Shown here: piece after piece, positions 54,174 through 62,144 of the stretch | How positions within the stretch are numbered: the stretch's first letter is position 1 | Layout of the letters: every line of letters begins with the position of its first letter | NCBI RefSeq assembly: GCF_035918235.1 | Contig: NZ_CP109485.1 | Coordinates: 7,789,001-7,853,000 of the forward strand | Origin: Streptomyces sp. NBC_01445 | Lineage (GTDB): Bacteria > Actinomycetota > Actinomycetes > Streptomycetales > Streptomycetaceae | Direction: 5' to 3' | Length of the DNA stretch: 64,000 bases | Position numbers and translations under genes: made by a program | Notes under the pieces: model-generated | What the model was told of the DNA's origin: nothing | The model's input: only the letters and a program-made list of their open reading frames with translations | The model's database searches: none

Positions 54174-55040
54174 GTGAACGTGCCTCCATCCTCGCCCGTC
54201 GTCCTCGCCCTAGATTTCGGCGGCACCAAGACGGCCCTGACCGTCGCAGACCAGCACGGCACGCGGTTGCACGACCTCACCGTCGAGACCGCGGCGGAGC
54301 ACGGCGCACAGGCAGGCCTCAAAAGGGCCGTGGGCGCCGCCCGCTCCCTCCTCGACGGCCGCGAACCGGTCGCCGTCGGGGTGTCCACCATCGGCATCCC
54401 CGGCGACGACGGGGTCGCCCTCGCCCCGAACATCCCCGGCTGGGAAGAGCTCGCCCTCGGGCGTGAACTCGCCCTGGAATTCCCGGATTCGGAGCTGCGC
54501 CTGGCCACCGACGTCAAGGCCGCGGCCCGCTACGAATGCGATGCCGGAGCGTTGAAAGGCTGCGACCCGGGCGTGTACGTCAACCTCGGCACCGGCCTCG
54601 CCGTCGCGATCGTGGCCGGCGGCACGGTCCTGACCGGACGGCACGGCGCGTCCGGCGAGATCGGCTACAACCTGCGGGCAGCCGCCGATGTCGGCCTGGT
54701 CTCCGGAGACCGGATCCCGCTGGAGGACGTCGTCAGCGGCAAGGCCCTCAGCCGGGCCGCGCAGGCACAAGGATCTACCGAACTCGCCGGTCATATCGGT
54801 GAGTTCATCGACGAGCTGGCCTTCCATCTCGTCAACCTCGCCATCGCCGTCGATCCCGAGCGGATCGTCGTCGGCGGCGGCATGGTCCGCTCCTGGGAGG
54901 CGCTGCACGACAGGCTGCGCCACGCCCTGGACGCGGCCGTGCCCTATCCGCCCCAGCTCGTACCCGCAGCGCATCCGTACGACGCGCCCCTGCTCGGGGC
55001 ACTCGCGCTGGCCGTCGAGGCCGCGCGCACCGGAACCTGA
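54174..55040 (+). CDS. ROK family sugar kinase, divergent, without the zinc motif
   Basis: A 288-residue kinase. The phosphate-1 motif is LALDFGGTKTA (about 10-20) and the catalytic Asp is in LATDVKAAARYE. The substrate-linked region GASGEIGYN replaces the usual GEIGH, and the ROK signature CxCGxxGCxE is missing. It probably phosphorylates the sugar released from the imported oligosaccharide. The GTG start has GAGGAG upstream. It is the first gene of the operon. Confidence 0.82.
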   Translation: MNVPPSSPVVLALDFGGTKTALTVADQHGTRLHDLTVETAAEHGAQAGLKRAVGAARSLLDGREPVAVGVSTIGIPGDDGVALAPNIPGWEELALGRELALEFPDSELRLATDVKAAARYECDAGALKGCDPGVYVNLGTGLAVAIVAGGTVLTGRHGASGEIGYNLRAAADVGLVSGDRIPLEDVVSGKALSRAAQAQGSTELAGHIGEFIDELAFHLVNLAIAVDPERIVVGGGMVRSWEALHDRLRHALDAAVPYPPQLVPAAHPYDAPLLGALALAVEAARTGT

Positions 55041-55071
55041 CGCACCCGGCCCACGAAGGGACTGGCAGGAC

Positions 55072-56766
55072 ATGAGGCCCACGCGCATCCTCGCCGCAGC
55101 GGTCATCGGCGCGCTCGCCGTGACGGCGACGGCCTGTTCGGAGACCAAGCACAAAGGCGACTCCGACGGCAACAACGCCACACAGAGCAGCGGCCCGAAG
55201 AAGAAGGGCGGCACGGTCACCATCGCCAACACGGCGGGGCAGACCTGGACCTGCAACTTCAATCCGTTCAACCCGGCCGTCTACAACACGTCCATCGGCT
55301 TCGTCTACGAACCCCTGATCTACGTCAACACGCTCAAGGACGCGGCCGAGACGCCGATGCTCGCCAAGAGCTACAAGTGGAACGCCGACAAGACGCAGAT
55401 CGACTTCACGGTCCGCTCCGGCGTGAAGTGGAACGACGGCAAGCCGTTCACCGCCAACGACGTCGCGTTCACCTTCAACCTCATGAAGCGCGTCCCGTCC
55501 ACCGACCTGTACGCGCTCTGGACCACGGCCGGACTCCAGTCGGCCACCGCCTCCGGTGACAAGGTCACCCTGAAGTTCGAGAAGGCGGCACAGCCCTACT
55601 TCTACGCCTTCGCCCACCAGGTCGCCATCGTGCCCGAGCACGTCTTCGGCACCGGCGCGGCCGCCGCCCACCCCGACACCTGGGTGGACAAGAAACCCGT
55701 CGGCACCGGCCCCTTCGAGGTCAACCCCTGCTCGCCGAACAACATCCAGTACACGGCCAACCCCGACTACTGGCAGCCGGGCAAGCCGTACATCCAGAAG
55801 GTCGAGTACCCGGCCTACCTCGACAACGGCCCCGCCAACCTCGACCTCGCCAACGGCAAGGCGCAGTGGGGGAGTCAGTTCATCCCGGGCATCAAGCAGT
55901 TCTACCTCGACAAGTCGGCCGACAACCACACCTGGTCGCCGCCCGTCCTGAACGTGAGCATCCACCCGAATCTCGACCCGTCCCACAAGATGACCAGCAA
56001 CCTCAAGGTCCGCCAGGCGATCTCCCTCGCCATCGACCGGGACAAGGTCTCCAAGATCGGTGTCGGCGGCCAGGAACCGGCCGCGAACCAGTCGGGCATC
56101 GTGACACCGACGTTCGACAAGTACTACGACAAGGCGGCCGTGGAAAAGGCCGGCTTCGACAAGCCGGACCCGGCCCGCGCCAAGAAGCTTCTCGGCGAGC
56201 TCGGCTACTCCCCGTCCAAGCCGCTCAAGCTCAAGATCATCACGATCACCGGCTACACCGACTGGGACGCCTCGCTCAACGTCATCAAGCAGAACCTGAA
56301 GGCCGTCGGCATCGACCTCGCGGTCCAGGACCTCGCGCAGCAGACCATGATCGGCCACCTCTACACCGGCGACTACGACCTGGCGTACTACGCCCAGCAG
56401 ACCAGCGGCCCCACCCCCTACTACGAGCTGCGCCAGATGCTGCACTCGGCCAACACCGCCCCGCTCGGCAAAAACGCCGCGAGCAACTGGGAGCGCTACA
56501 AGAACCCGAAGGTCGACCAGTTGCTCAACGACTACGCGTCGGCGAACGAGACGAAGCAGGTCGAGATCGTCAAGCAGGTCGCCCAGTACATGATCGACGA
56601 CGTCCCGGTGATCCCGATCGTGGAGTCGGTGGACTGGTTCCAGTACAACACCAAGGACATCGCCGGCTGGCCCACCGAGGACAACCCCTACGCCCAGCCC
56701 GCGGCCTACAACTTCCCCGACACGGGCCAGGTGCTCACCCACCTGTACTCCAAGTCGGCCCAGTAG
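55072..56766 (+). CDS. Opp-type (family 5) solute-binding lipoprotein, probably oligosaccharide
   Basis: A 564-residue binding protein. The leader MRPTRILAAAVIGALAVTA ends in a lipobox with Cys22. The mature start WTCNFNPFNPAVYN and the body (FVYEPLIYVNTLKD, TVRSGVKWNDGKPFTANDVAFTF split) are family 5. The NPFNP-type start is seen in oligosaccharide-binding members, and the ROK neighbours support a sugar ligand; a peptide ligand remains possible. Confidence 0.87.
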   Translation: MRPTRILAAAVIGALAVTATACSETKHKGDSDGNNATQSSGPKKKGGTVTIANTAGQTWTCNFNPFNPAVYNTSIGFVYEPLIYVNTLKDAAETPMLAKSYKWNADKTQIDFTVRSGVKWNDGKPFTANDVAFTFNLMKRVPSTDLYALWTTAGLQSATASGDKVTLKFEKAAQPYFYAFAHQVAIVPEHVFGTGAAAAHPDTWVDKKPVGTGPFEVNPCSPNNIQYTANPDYWQPGKPYIQKVEYPAYLDNGPANLDLANGKAQWGSQFIPGIKQFYLDKSADNHTWSPPVLNVSIHPNLDPSHKMTSNLKVRQAISLAIDRDKVSKIGVGGQEPAANQSGIVTPTFDKYYDKAAVEKAGFDKPDPARAKKLLGELGYSPSKPLKLKIITITGYTDWDASLNVIKQNLKAVGIDLAVQDLAQQTMIGHLYTGDYDLAYYAQQTSGPTPYYELRQMLHSANTAPLGKNAASNWERYKNPKVDQLLNDYASANETKQVEIVKQVAQYMIDDVPVIPIVESVDWFQYNTKDIAGWPTEDNPYAQPAAYNFPDTGQVLTHLYSKSAQ

Positions 56767-56776
56767 GCGGTGACTT

Positions 56777-57766
56777 GTGCGCTTCATACTGCGCCGCCTG
56801 GGGTTCTTCCTGCTGACGCTCTGGGCGGCCCTCACCCTGAACTTCTTCATCCCGCGCTTCATGCCGGGCGACCCCGTCGACGCGCTCGTCGTGCGCACCC
56901 GCGGCCGGGTCTCCCGGGACGCGCTCGAACAGATGCTGACGTCGTTCGGCTTCAAGCCCGACCAGAACGTGGCGGTCCAGTACTTCGACTATCTGGGCCA
57001 CATGTTCACCGGCAACTGGGGCCGCTCCATCGGCCAGACGCTGGGCGAGCCGGTCACCAAGCTGATCGGCGGCGCCCTGCCCTGGACCCTCGGCCTCGTC
57101 GGCATCACCACGGTCCTCGCCTTCGTGCTCGGCACACTCATCGGCACGGTCTCGGGCTGGCGCCGTGGCGGCGCCCTCGACGCGGTCCTCCCGCCGATCT
57201 TCGTGATCACGTCGGCGCTGCCGTACTTCTGGGTGGGCCTGCTGCTGATCCTGGTCTTCTCGCAGGGCACCGGCGGCTGGCTCCCCGCCAACTTCAACTA
57301 CGACACCTCGATCGTGCCCGGCTTCTCCCCGGGCTTCGTCGGGAGTGTGCTCTCCCACGCCGTACTCCCGGCGGCGACGCTGCTCATCACCACGATCGGC
57401 GGCTGGATCCTCACCATGCGCAACAACATGATCACGACCCTGGCCGAGGACTACGTCCGGATGGCCCGCGCGAAGGGCCTCGGGTCCCGCCGGATCATGT
57501 ACGGCTACGCGGCCCGTAACGCGATCCTGCCCAACCTGGCCGGCTTCGCCATGTCGCTCGGCTTCGTCATCTCGGGCGCGATCCTCATCGAGTACGTCTT
57601 CAACTACCCCGGGATCGGCTACCTCCTCTACAACGCCGTCCAGAACGTCGACTACCCGCTGATGCAGGCCCTGTTCATGCTGTTCACCGTCGCGGTGCTG
57701 GTGGCGCTGCTGGCCGTGGACATCGCGACCGTGTGGCTCGATCCACGAGCCAGGGCGAAGGGGTGA
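56777..57766 (+). CDS. Opp-type ABC permease, DppB/OppB
   Basis: A 329-residue, six-helix permease. The N-terminal RFILRRLGFFLLTLWAALTL and the EAA loop EDYVRMARAKGLGSRRIMY are characteristic. It starts 10 nt after the binding protein and pairs with the next permease. Confidence 0.93.
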   Translation: MRFILRRLGFFLLTLWAALTLNFFIPRFMPGDPVDALVVRTRGRVSRDALEQMLTSFGFKPDQNVAVQYFDYLGHMFTGNWGRSIGQTLGEPVTKLIGGALPWTLGLVGITTVLAFVLGTLIGTVSGWRRGGALDAVLPPIFVITSALPYFWVGLLLILVFSQGTGGWLPANFNYDTSIVPGFSPGFVGSVLSHAVLPAATLLITTIGGWILTMRNNMITTLAEDYVRMARAKGLGSRRIMYGYAARNAILPNLAGFAMSLGFVISGAILIEYVFNYPGIGYLLYNAVQNVDYPLMQALFMLFTVAVLVALLAVDIATVWLDPRARAKG

Positions 57767-57773
57767 GCGCCCG

Positions 57774-58697
57774 ATGACCACCACCGCCATCACCGCCCCG
57801 CCGCCCGAGAAGGCCTCCGCCCGCACCCGGGCGGGAGGCGGCCTGTGGAGGGCGGTCCGCGGCAACCGCAAGGCCATGGCCGGTGCGGTGATCCTGCTGA
57901 TCTTCACCGTCGTCGCCGCGTTCCCGGGCCTGTTCACCTCCGTCGACCACCCCGACGAGGCGAACTTCGCCCCGCGCCTCGACCCGTCCACCGCCCATCT
58001 CCTCGGCACGACGGCGCTCGGCCAGGACATCTACTCCCAACTCGTCTACGGCACACGGGAATCACTCGTCATCGCCGTCGTGGCCGGCGCGCTCGCCACC
58101 GTCCTGTCCGTGATCGTCGGCGTCTCCGCCGCGTACCTCGGAGGCATCGCCGACGACCTCCTGTCCCTGCTGACGAACGTCGTCCTCGTCATCCCCGCGT
58201 TCCCCCTGGTGATCATCCTCGCCAAGTACGCCGGCAAGGGCTCGCTCACCGTGATCCTCGCCGTGCTCGTCCTCACCGGCTGGTCCTACGGCGCCAACCA
58301 ACTACGCGCCCAGGCACTGTCGTTGCGCAACCGGGACTTCCTGGAATCGGCCCGGGTGCGCGGCGAGCGACGCTCGTACATCATCGTCTTCGAAGTCCTG
58401 CCGACGATGACGTCCCTGATCGTCGCCAACTTCCTCGGTGCCGCGCTCTATTCGGTGCTGAGTGCGGCCGGCCTGCAGTTCCTCGGCCTCGGCGACCCGA
58501 ACTCGCAGAGCTGGGGCACGATGCTCTACTGGGCCCAGAACCAGCAGGCCCTGCAGACCGGCACCCCGCTGTGGTCCATCGCCCCCGGCCTCTGCGTCGC
58601 CCTGCTCGGCGTCGCGTTCGCCCTCGTCAACTACGCCTTCGACGAGATCGGCAACCCGGCCCTGCGTCCCGTACGAAGGAGGCGCAAAGGTGCCTGA
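57774..58697 (+). CDS. Opp-type ABC permease, DppC/OppC
   Basis: A 307-residue permease. A cytoplasmic N-terminus leads to VRGNRKAMAGAVILLIF. LLGTTALGQDIYSQLVYGTR is the DppC hallmark. The EAA-like loop is LRNRDFLESARVRGERRSY. It overlaps the first ATPase gene by 8 nt. Confidence 0.93.
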   Translation: MTTTAITAPPPEKASARTRAGGGLWRAVRGNRKAMAGAVILLIFTVVAAFPGLFTSVDHPDEANFAPRLDPSTAHLLGTTALGQDIYSQLVYGTRESLVIAVVAGALATVLSVIVGVSAAYLGGIADDLLSLLTNVVLVIPAFPLVIILAKYAGKGSLTVILAVLVLTGWSYGANQLRAQALSLRNRDFLESARVRGERRSYIIVFEVLPTMTSLIVANFLGAALYSVLSAAGLQFLGLGDPNSQSWGTMLYWAQNQQALQTGTPLWSIAPGLCVALLGVAFALVNYAFDEIGNPALRPVRRRRKGA

Positions 58698-59661
58698 ACC
58701 CCTACTGAGTGTCACCGACCTGACCGTCGTCTACGACACCGCGCGCGGCCCTGTCACAGCCGTCGACCACGTCGAACTCATCGTGGAGAAAGGGCAGTTC
58801 ACTGCCGTCGTCGGCGAATCCGGCTGCGGCAAGTCCACCCTGATGTTCGCCGTCGCGCAGCTGCTCAACCCGCCCGCCCGCATCGCCGGCGGCGCTGTCC
58901 GCTTCCGCGGCGAGAACCTCGTCACCCTCGGCGAACGCGAACTCAACGCCCTGCGCTGGCGCGACTACTCCGTCGTCCTGCAGTCCGCCATGAACGCCCT
59001 GAACCCGGTGGCCACCCTCGCCGCCCAGTACAAGGACGCCATGGCGGCACACGGCACCTACACCAACGAGGAGATCCGAGCCCGCTCCACCGAGGTCCTC
59101 GACCTCGTCGGCATCGACCCGGTCCATCTGCACAGCTACCCGCACCAGCTGTCCGGCGGCATGCGCCAGCGCGCCATGATCGCCATGGCGCTGCTGCTCA
59201 CCCCGGACCTGGTCATCATGGACGAACCGACCTCGGCGCTCGACGTCGTCGCCCAGCGCTCTCTCATGGTCCAGATCAAGGAACTCCAGCAACTCCTCGG
59301 CTTCGCCGTTGTGTTCGTCACCCACGACATGTCCCTCGTCAGCCACTTCTCCGACCAGCTCCTCGTCATGTACGCGGGCCAGGTCGTCGAGCAGGGCCCC
59401 ACCCGCACCGTCTTCGACCACCCCTCCCACCCCTACAGCCGCGGGCTCCTCGAAGCGTTCCCCTCGATCCGTGGCCCCCGCGTCCCCCTGAAGGGCATCC
59501 CCGGCAGTCCGCCCGACCTCGCCGCACCGCCCGCGGGCTGCCGCTTCACCCCGCGCTGCCCCCTCGTCCACGAGCAGTGCCACGACACCGAGCCCGCCCT
59601 GTACGAAGTCGGCACGGCCCGCTCCCGCTGCCTGCTGCACCTCACGGAGGCCGTCTCATGA
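58690..59661 (+). CDS. Opp-type ABC ATPase, DppD/OppD
   Basis: A 323-residue ATPase. Walker A is GESGCGKST, the signature is LSGGMRQRAMIAMAL, and Walker B is LVIMDEPTSALD. The C-terminal Opp-type extension has the Cys-rich block CRFTPRCPLVHEQC. The GTG start is preceded by GGAGG. It forms a heterodimer with the following ATPase. Confidence 0.94.
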   Translation: MPEPLLSVTDLTVVYDTARGPVTAVDHVELIVEKGQFTAVVGESGCGKSTLMFAVAQLLNPPARIAGGAVRFRGENLVTLGERELNALRWRDYSVVLQSAMNALNPVATLAAQYKDAMAAHGTYTNEEIRARSTEVLDLVGIDPVHLHSYPHQLSGGMRQRAMIAMALLLTPDLVIMDEPTSALDVVAQRSLMVQIKELQQLLGFAVVFVTHDMSLVSHFSDQLLVMYAGQVVEQGPTRTVFDHPSHPYSRGLLEAFPSIRGPRVPLKGIPGSPPDLAAPPAGCRFTPRCPLVHEQCHDTEPALYEVGTARSRCLLHLTEAVS

Positions 59662-60644
59662 GCCCTCTGCTCGAAACGATCGGCCTCACCCGCCACTTCA
59701 AGGTCGGCACCGGGCTCACCCGCCGTGTCCTGCACGCCGTCGACGACGTCGACCTCACCATCGGCGCACGCGAGATCGTCGCCCTCGTCGGCGAGAGCGG
59801 CAGCGGCAAGTCCACACTCGCCCGTCTCGTAGCCCAGGTCCACAGGCCCACCAGCGGCGAGATCCGGTACGAGGGACAGCCGCTGACCGCCCAGCGCGGC
59901 CGCAAGGCGAAGCTCGCGTACCGCGGCGACGTCCCCATGGTCTTCCAGGACCCCTTCGCCTCCCTCAACCCCGCCTACCGCGTCTCCCACGGCATCCTGC
60001 GCGGTCTCAAGCTGCACCGCCCCGAACTGAGCGGCGCCGAGCGCCAGGCAGAGGCCGAGCGTGTCGTCGAAGCGGTCGGCCTCACCCCCGCCGCCGACGT
60101 CCTGGCCCGCTTCCCGTACGAACTCTCCGGCGGCCAGCGCCAGCGCATCGGCTTCGCCCAGGCCCTCGCCCACCGCCCCAAACTGATCCTCGCCGACGAA
60201 CCCGTCTCCATGCTCGACGTCTCCATCCGCATCGGCCTGCTCAACGTCATGGCCGACCTGCGCGAGACCGAGGGCGTCTCCATCCTCTACATCACCCACG
60301 ACATCGCCGGCGCCCGCTACCTCTCCGACCGGATCGCCGTCATGTACGGCGGCCACGTCGTCGAGACCGGCCCCACCGAGGACGTCCTCGCCCGCCCCCG
60401 CCACCCCTACACCGAGCTGCTCCTGTCCGCCGTCCCCGACCCGCGCGCCCCCCTCGACGTCGACGCGGCCGCCGCCAAGACCGACCCGCCCGTCGTCATC
60501 GACCCCACCCCCAGCTGTCGCTTCCGCACCCGCTGCCCGCTCGCCGTGGACGAGTGCCACCACGTCACCCCGCGCCTGCAGCCGGTCGGCAGGGGTCACA
60601 CGGCGGCCTGCCACGTCACCGCCCCGCCCGAGGGCGCCCAGTGA
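59658..60644 (+). CDS. Opp-type ABC ATPase, DppF/OppF
   Basis: A 328-residue ATPase. Walker A is GESGSGKST, the signature is LSGGQRQRIGFAQAL, and Walker B is LILADEPVSMLD. The C-terminal CRFRTRCPLAVDEC is the Opp extension. It overlaps its neighbours by 4 nt on both sides (ATGA and GTGA). Confidence 0.94.
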   Translation: MSPLLETIGLTRHFKVGTGLTRRVLHAVDDVDLTIGAREIVALVGESGSGKSTLARLVAQVHRPTSGEIRYEGQPLTAQRGRKAKLAYRGDVPMVFQDPFASLNPAYRVSHGILRGLKLHRPELSGAERQAEAERVVEAVGLTPAADVLARFPYELSGGQRQRIGFAQALAHRPKLILADEPVSMLDVSIRIGLLNVMADLRETEGVSILYITHDIAGARYLSDRIAVMYGGHVVETGPTEDVLARPRHPYTELLLSAVPDPRAPLDVDAAAAKTDPPVVIDPTPSCRFRTRCPLAVDECHHVTPRLQPVGRGHTAACHVTAPPEGAQ

Positions 60645-61930
60645 CCACACCCCCCTGGAACCGCCTGCGCCTGCGCAGCAACAACGAATGGCTGCTCCTC
60701 GAACGCCTGCGCCTCGAAGGCCCCGCCTCCCGCGCCCAACTCGCCCGCGACAGCGGCCTGTCCAAGCCCACCGTCTCCTCCGCCCTCGCCGCCCTGGAAC
60801 GCGCCGGCCTGGTCCGCGAGGCCGGCACCCACGCCCAGAGCCGGGGACGCGTCGCCGTCCTCTACGAACCCGACCCGCGCGCCGGACACGTCCTCGGCAT
60901 CGACATCGGCCGCGCCCGCCTGCGCACGGCGGTGGCCGACCTGACGGGCGCGATCGTCTCCCGTACGGAGGTACGCAACCGCGGCCGCAGCGCGGGAGCG
61001 GTCGCCGACGCCGCCGTCACGTGTGCCGAACAGGCTCTCGCGGACGCCGGGCTGAGCCAGGCCGACATCGTGCACACCGCCGTGGGCACCCCCGGAGTCT
61101 TCGACCGCCACACCGGCCGGGTCCTCTATGCCGTCAACCTGCCCGGCTGGGGCCGCCCCGGCCTCATCGAGCGCATGCGCGACCGCCTCGGCACCCCGCT
61201 CTCCGTCCACAACGACGCCAACCTCGCCGCGCTCGGCGAATACACCTTCGGCGCGGGCGCCGACAGCCACCTCTTCGTCTACGTCCTGATCGGCACCGGC
61301 CTCGGCATGGGCGTCGTCGCCGACGGCGAACTCTTCCTCGGCGCACACGGCGCCGCGGGCGAGATCGGCTTCCTGCCACTGGACGGCGTACCGGCGTCGG
61401 GGGCGGCACCCCGGCGCGGCATGCTGGAGGACGCGGTCTCCGCCGACGCCGTCGTCCGCGCCGCCCGCACCCTGGGCATGACCGGCCCGCTCACCGCCAA
61501 GCGCGTCTTCGACGCCGCCCGCACCGGCGACACCGCCGCCCTCGCCGCCGTACGCCAGGAAGGCGAGCGCCTCGCCCTCGCCGTCGCCTCCGTGACCGCA
61601 GTCCTCGACCCCGATCTGGTGGTCCTCGGCGGCGGCGTGGGCCGGGGCGCGGACCTCCTGCTCGCCACGGTCGGCGAGACCCTGCACCGCCTCACCCCGC
61701 TGCGCCCCCGCGTCGAACCCAGCAGGACAGGAGCGGACGCGGTGCTTCTCGGAGCGATCACCACGGCCCTGCGCGCGGCCCGCCCGCTGCTCTTCGAGCG
61801 CCTGACGGGGAGAGGGCCCGCGAGAGTTCCGGAAACGCAAAAGACCCCAGGTGAACTGGGGTCTCAGCTGGTGTCCGAGGGGGGACTTGAACCCCCACGC
61901 CCGATAAAGGGCACTAGCACCTCAAGCTAG
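60641..61930 (+). CDS. ROK family repressor with read-through tail into tRNA-Leu antisense
   Basis: The open frame codes 429 residues. The winged HTH is at about 20-65 (SRAQLARDSGLSKPTVSSAL). A ROK domain follows to about 385, with VLGIDIGRARLRTAV, VHNDANLAALGE and GAAGEIGFLPLDG; the ROK Cys motif is absent. Family similarity ends about FERLTGRG (61.81 kb). The last about 42 codons cross the tRNA terminator and the antisense of tRNA-Leu, giving VSEGGLEPPRP, a known signature of translated tRNA antisense. It probably represses the kinase/Opp operon. Confidence 0.85.
   Translation: MTTPPWNRLRLRSNNEWLLLERLRLEGPASRAQLARDSGLSKPTVSSALAALERAGLVREAGTHAQSRGRVAVLYEPDPRAGHVLGIDIGRARLRTAVADLTGAIVSRTEVRNRGRSAGAVADAAVTCAEQALADAGLSQADIVHTAVGTPGVFDRHTGRVLYAVNLPGWGRPGLIERMRDRLGTPLSVHNDANLAALGEYTFGAGADSHLFVYVLIGTGLGMGVVADGELFLGAHGAAGEIGFLPLDGVPASGAAPRRGMLEDAVSADAVVRAARTLGMTGPLTAKRVFDAARTGDTAALAAVRQEGERLALAVASVTAVLDPDLVVLGGGVGRGADLLLATVGETLHRLTPLRPRVEPSRTGADAVLLGAITTALRAARPLLFERLTGRGPARVPETQKTPGELGSQLVSEGGLEPPRPIKGTSTSS
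61843..61863 (-). terminator. intrinsic terminator of tRNA-Leu, inside the ROK reading frame
   Basis: On the minus strand GACCCCAG, a five-nt loop, CTGGGGTC, then TTTTGC form a classical Rho-independent terminator about 6 nt beyond the tRNA CCA end. The same DNA encodes the C-terminal tail of the ROK frame on the plus strand. Confidence 0.85.
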
Positions 61931-61956
61931 CGCGTCTGCCATTCCGCCACCCGGAC
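61869..61956 (-). tRNA. tRNA-Leu (anticodon GAG), CCA encoded
   Basis: Read on the minus strand: acceptor GTCCGGG pairs with the 3' strand ending CTCGGAC (one G-T). The anticodon stem CTAGC/GCTAG encloses loop TTGAGGT, giving anticodon GAG. A long variable arm (GCCC..GGGC) marks class II tRNA-Leu. The T-loop is GGTTCAAGTCC, then discriminator A and genomic CCA. The length is 88 nt with CCA. Confidence 0.96.
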
Positions 61957-62144
61957 AAGGTGTCTGTCTTCGCGGGGTGTTCCCCGCGGCGACAGAGAGA
62001 ACATTACCAGGCCCGAAGGGGTGCCAGATCCCGCCACCCCTCCGCTGTGAACGGCCGATGACGACCCCCGCCCGCCCTTGGGCCGCGGCCCCCGGAGAGA
62101 GAGGATGAGGGGGACCACCAGCAACGACAGTGGGAGGAACAGGC

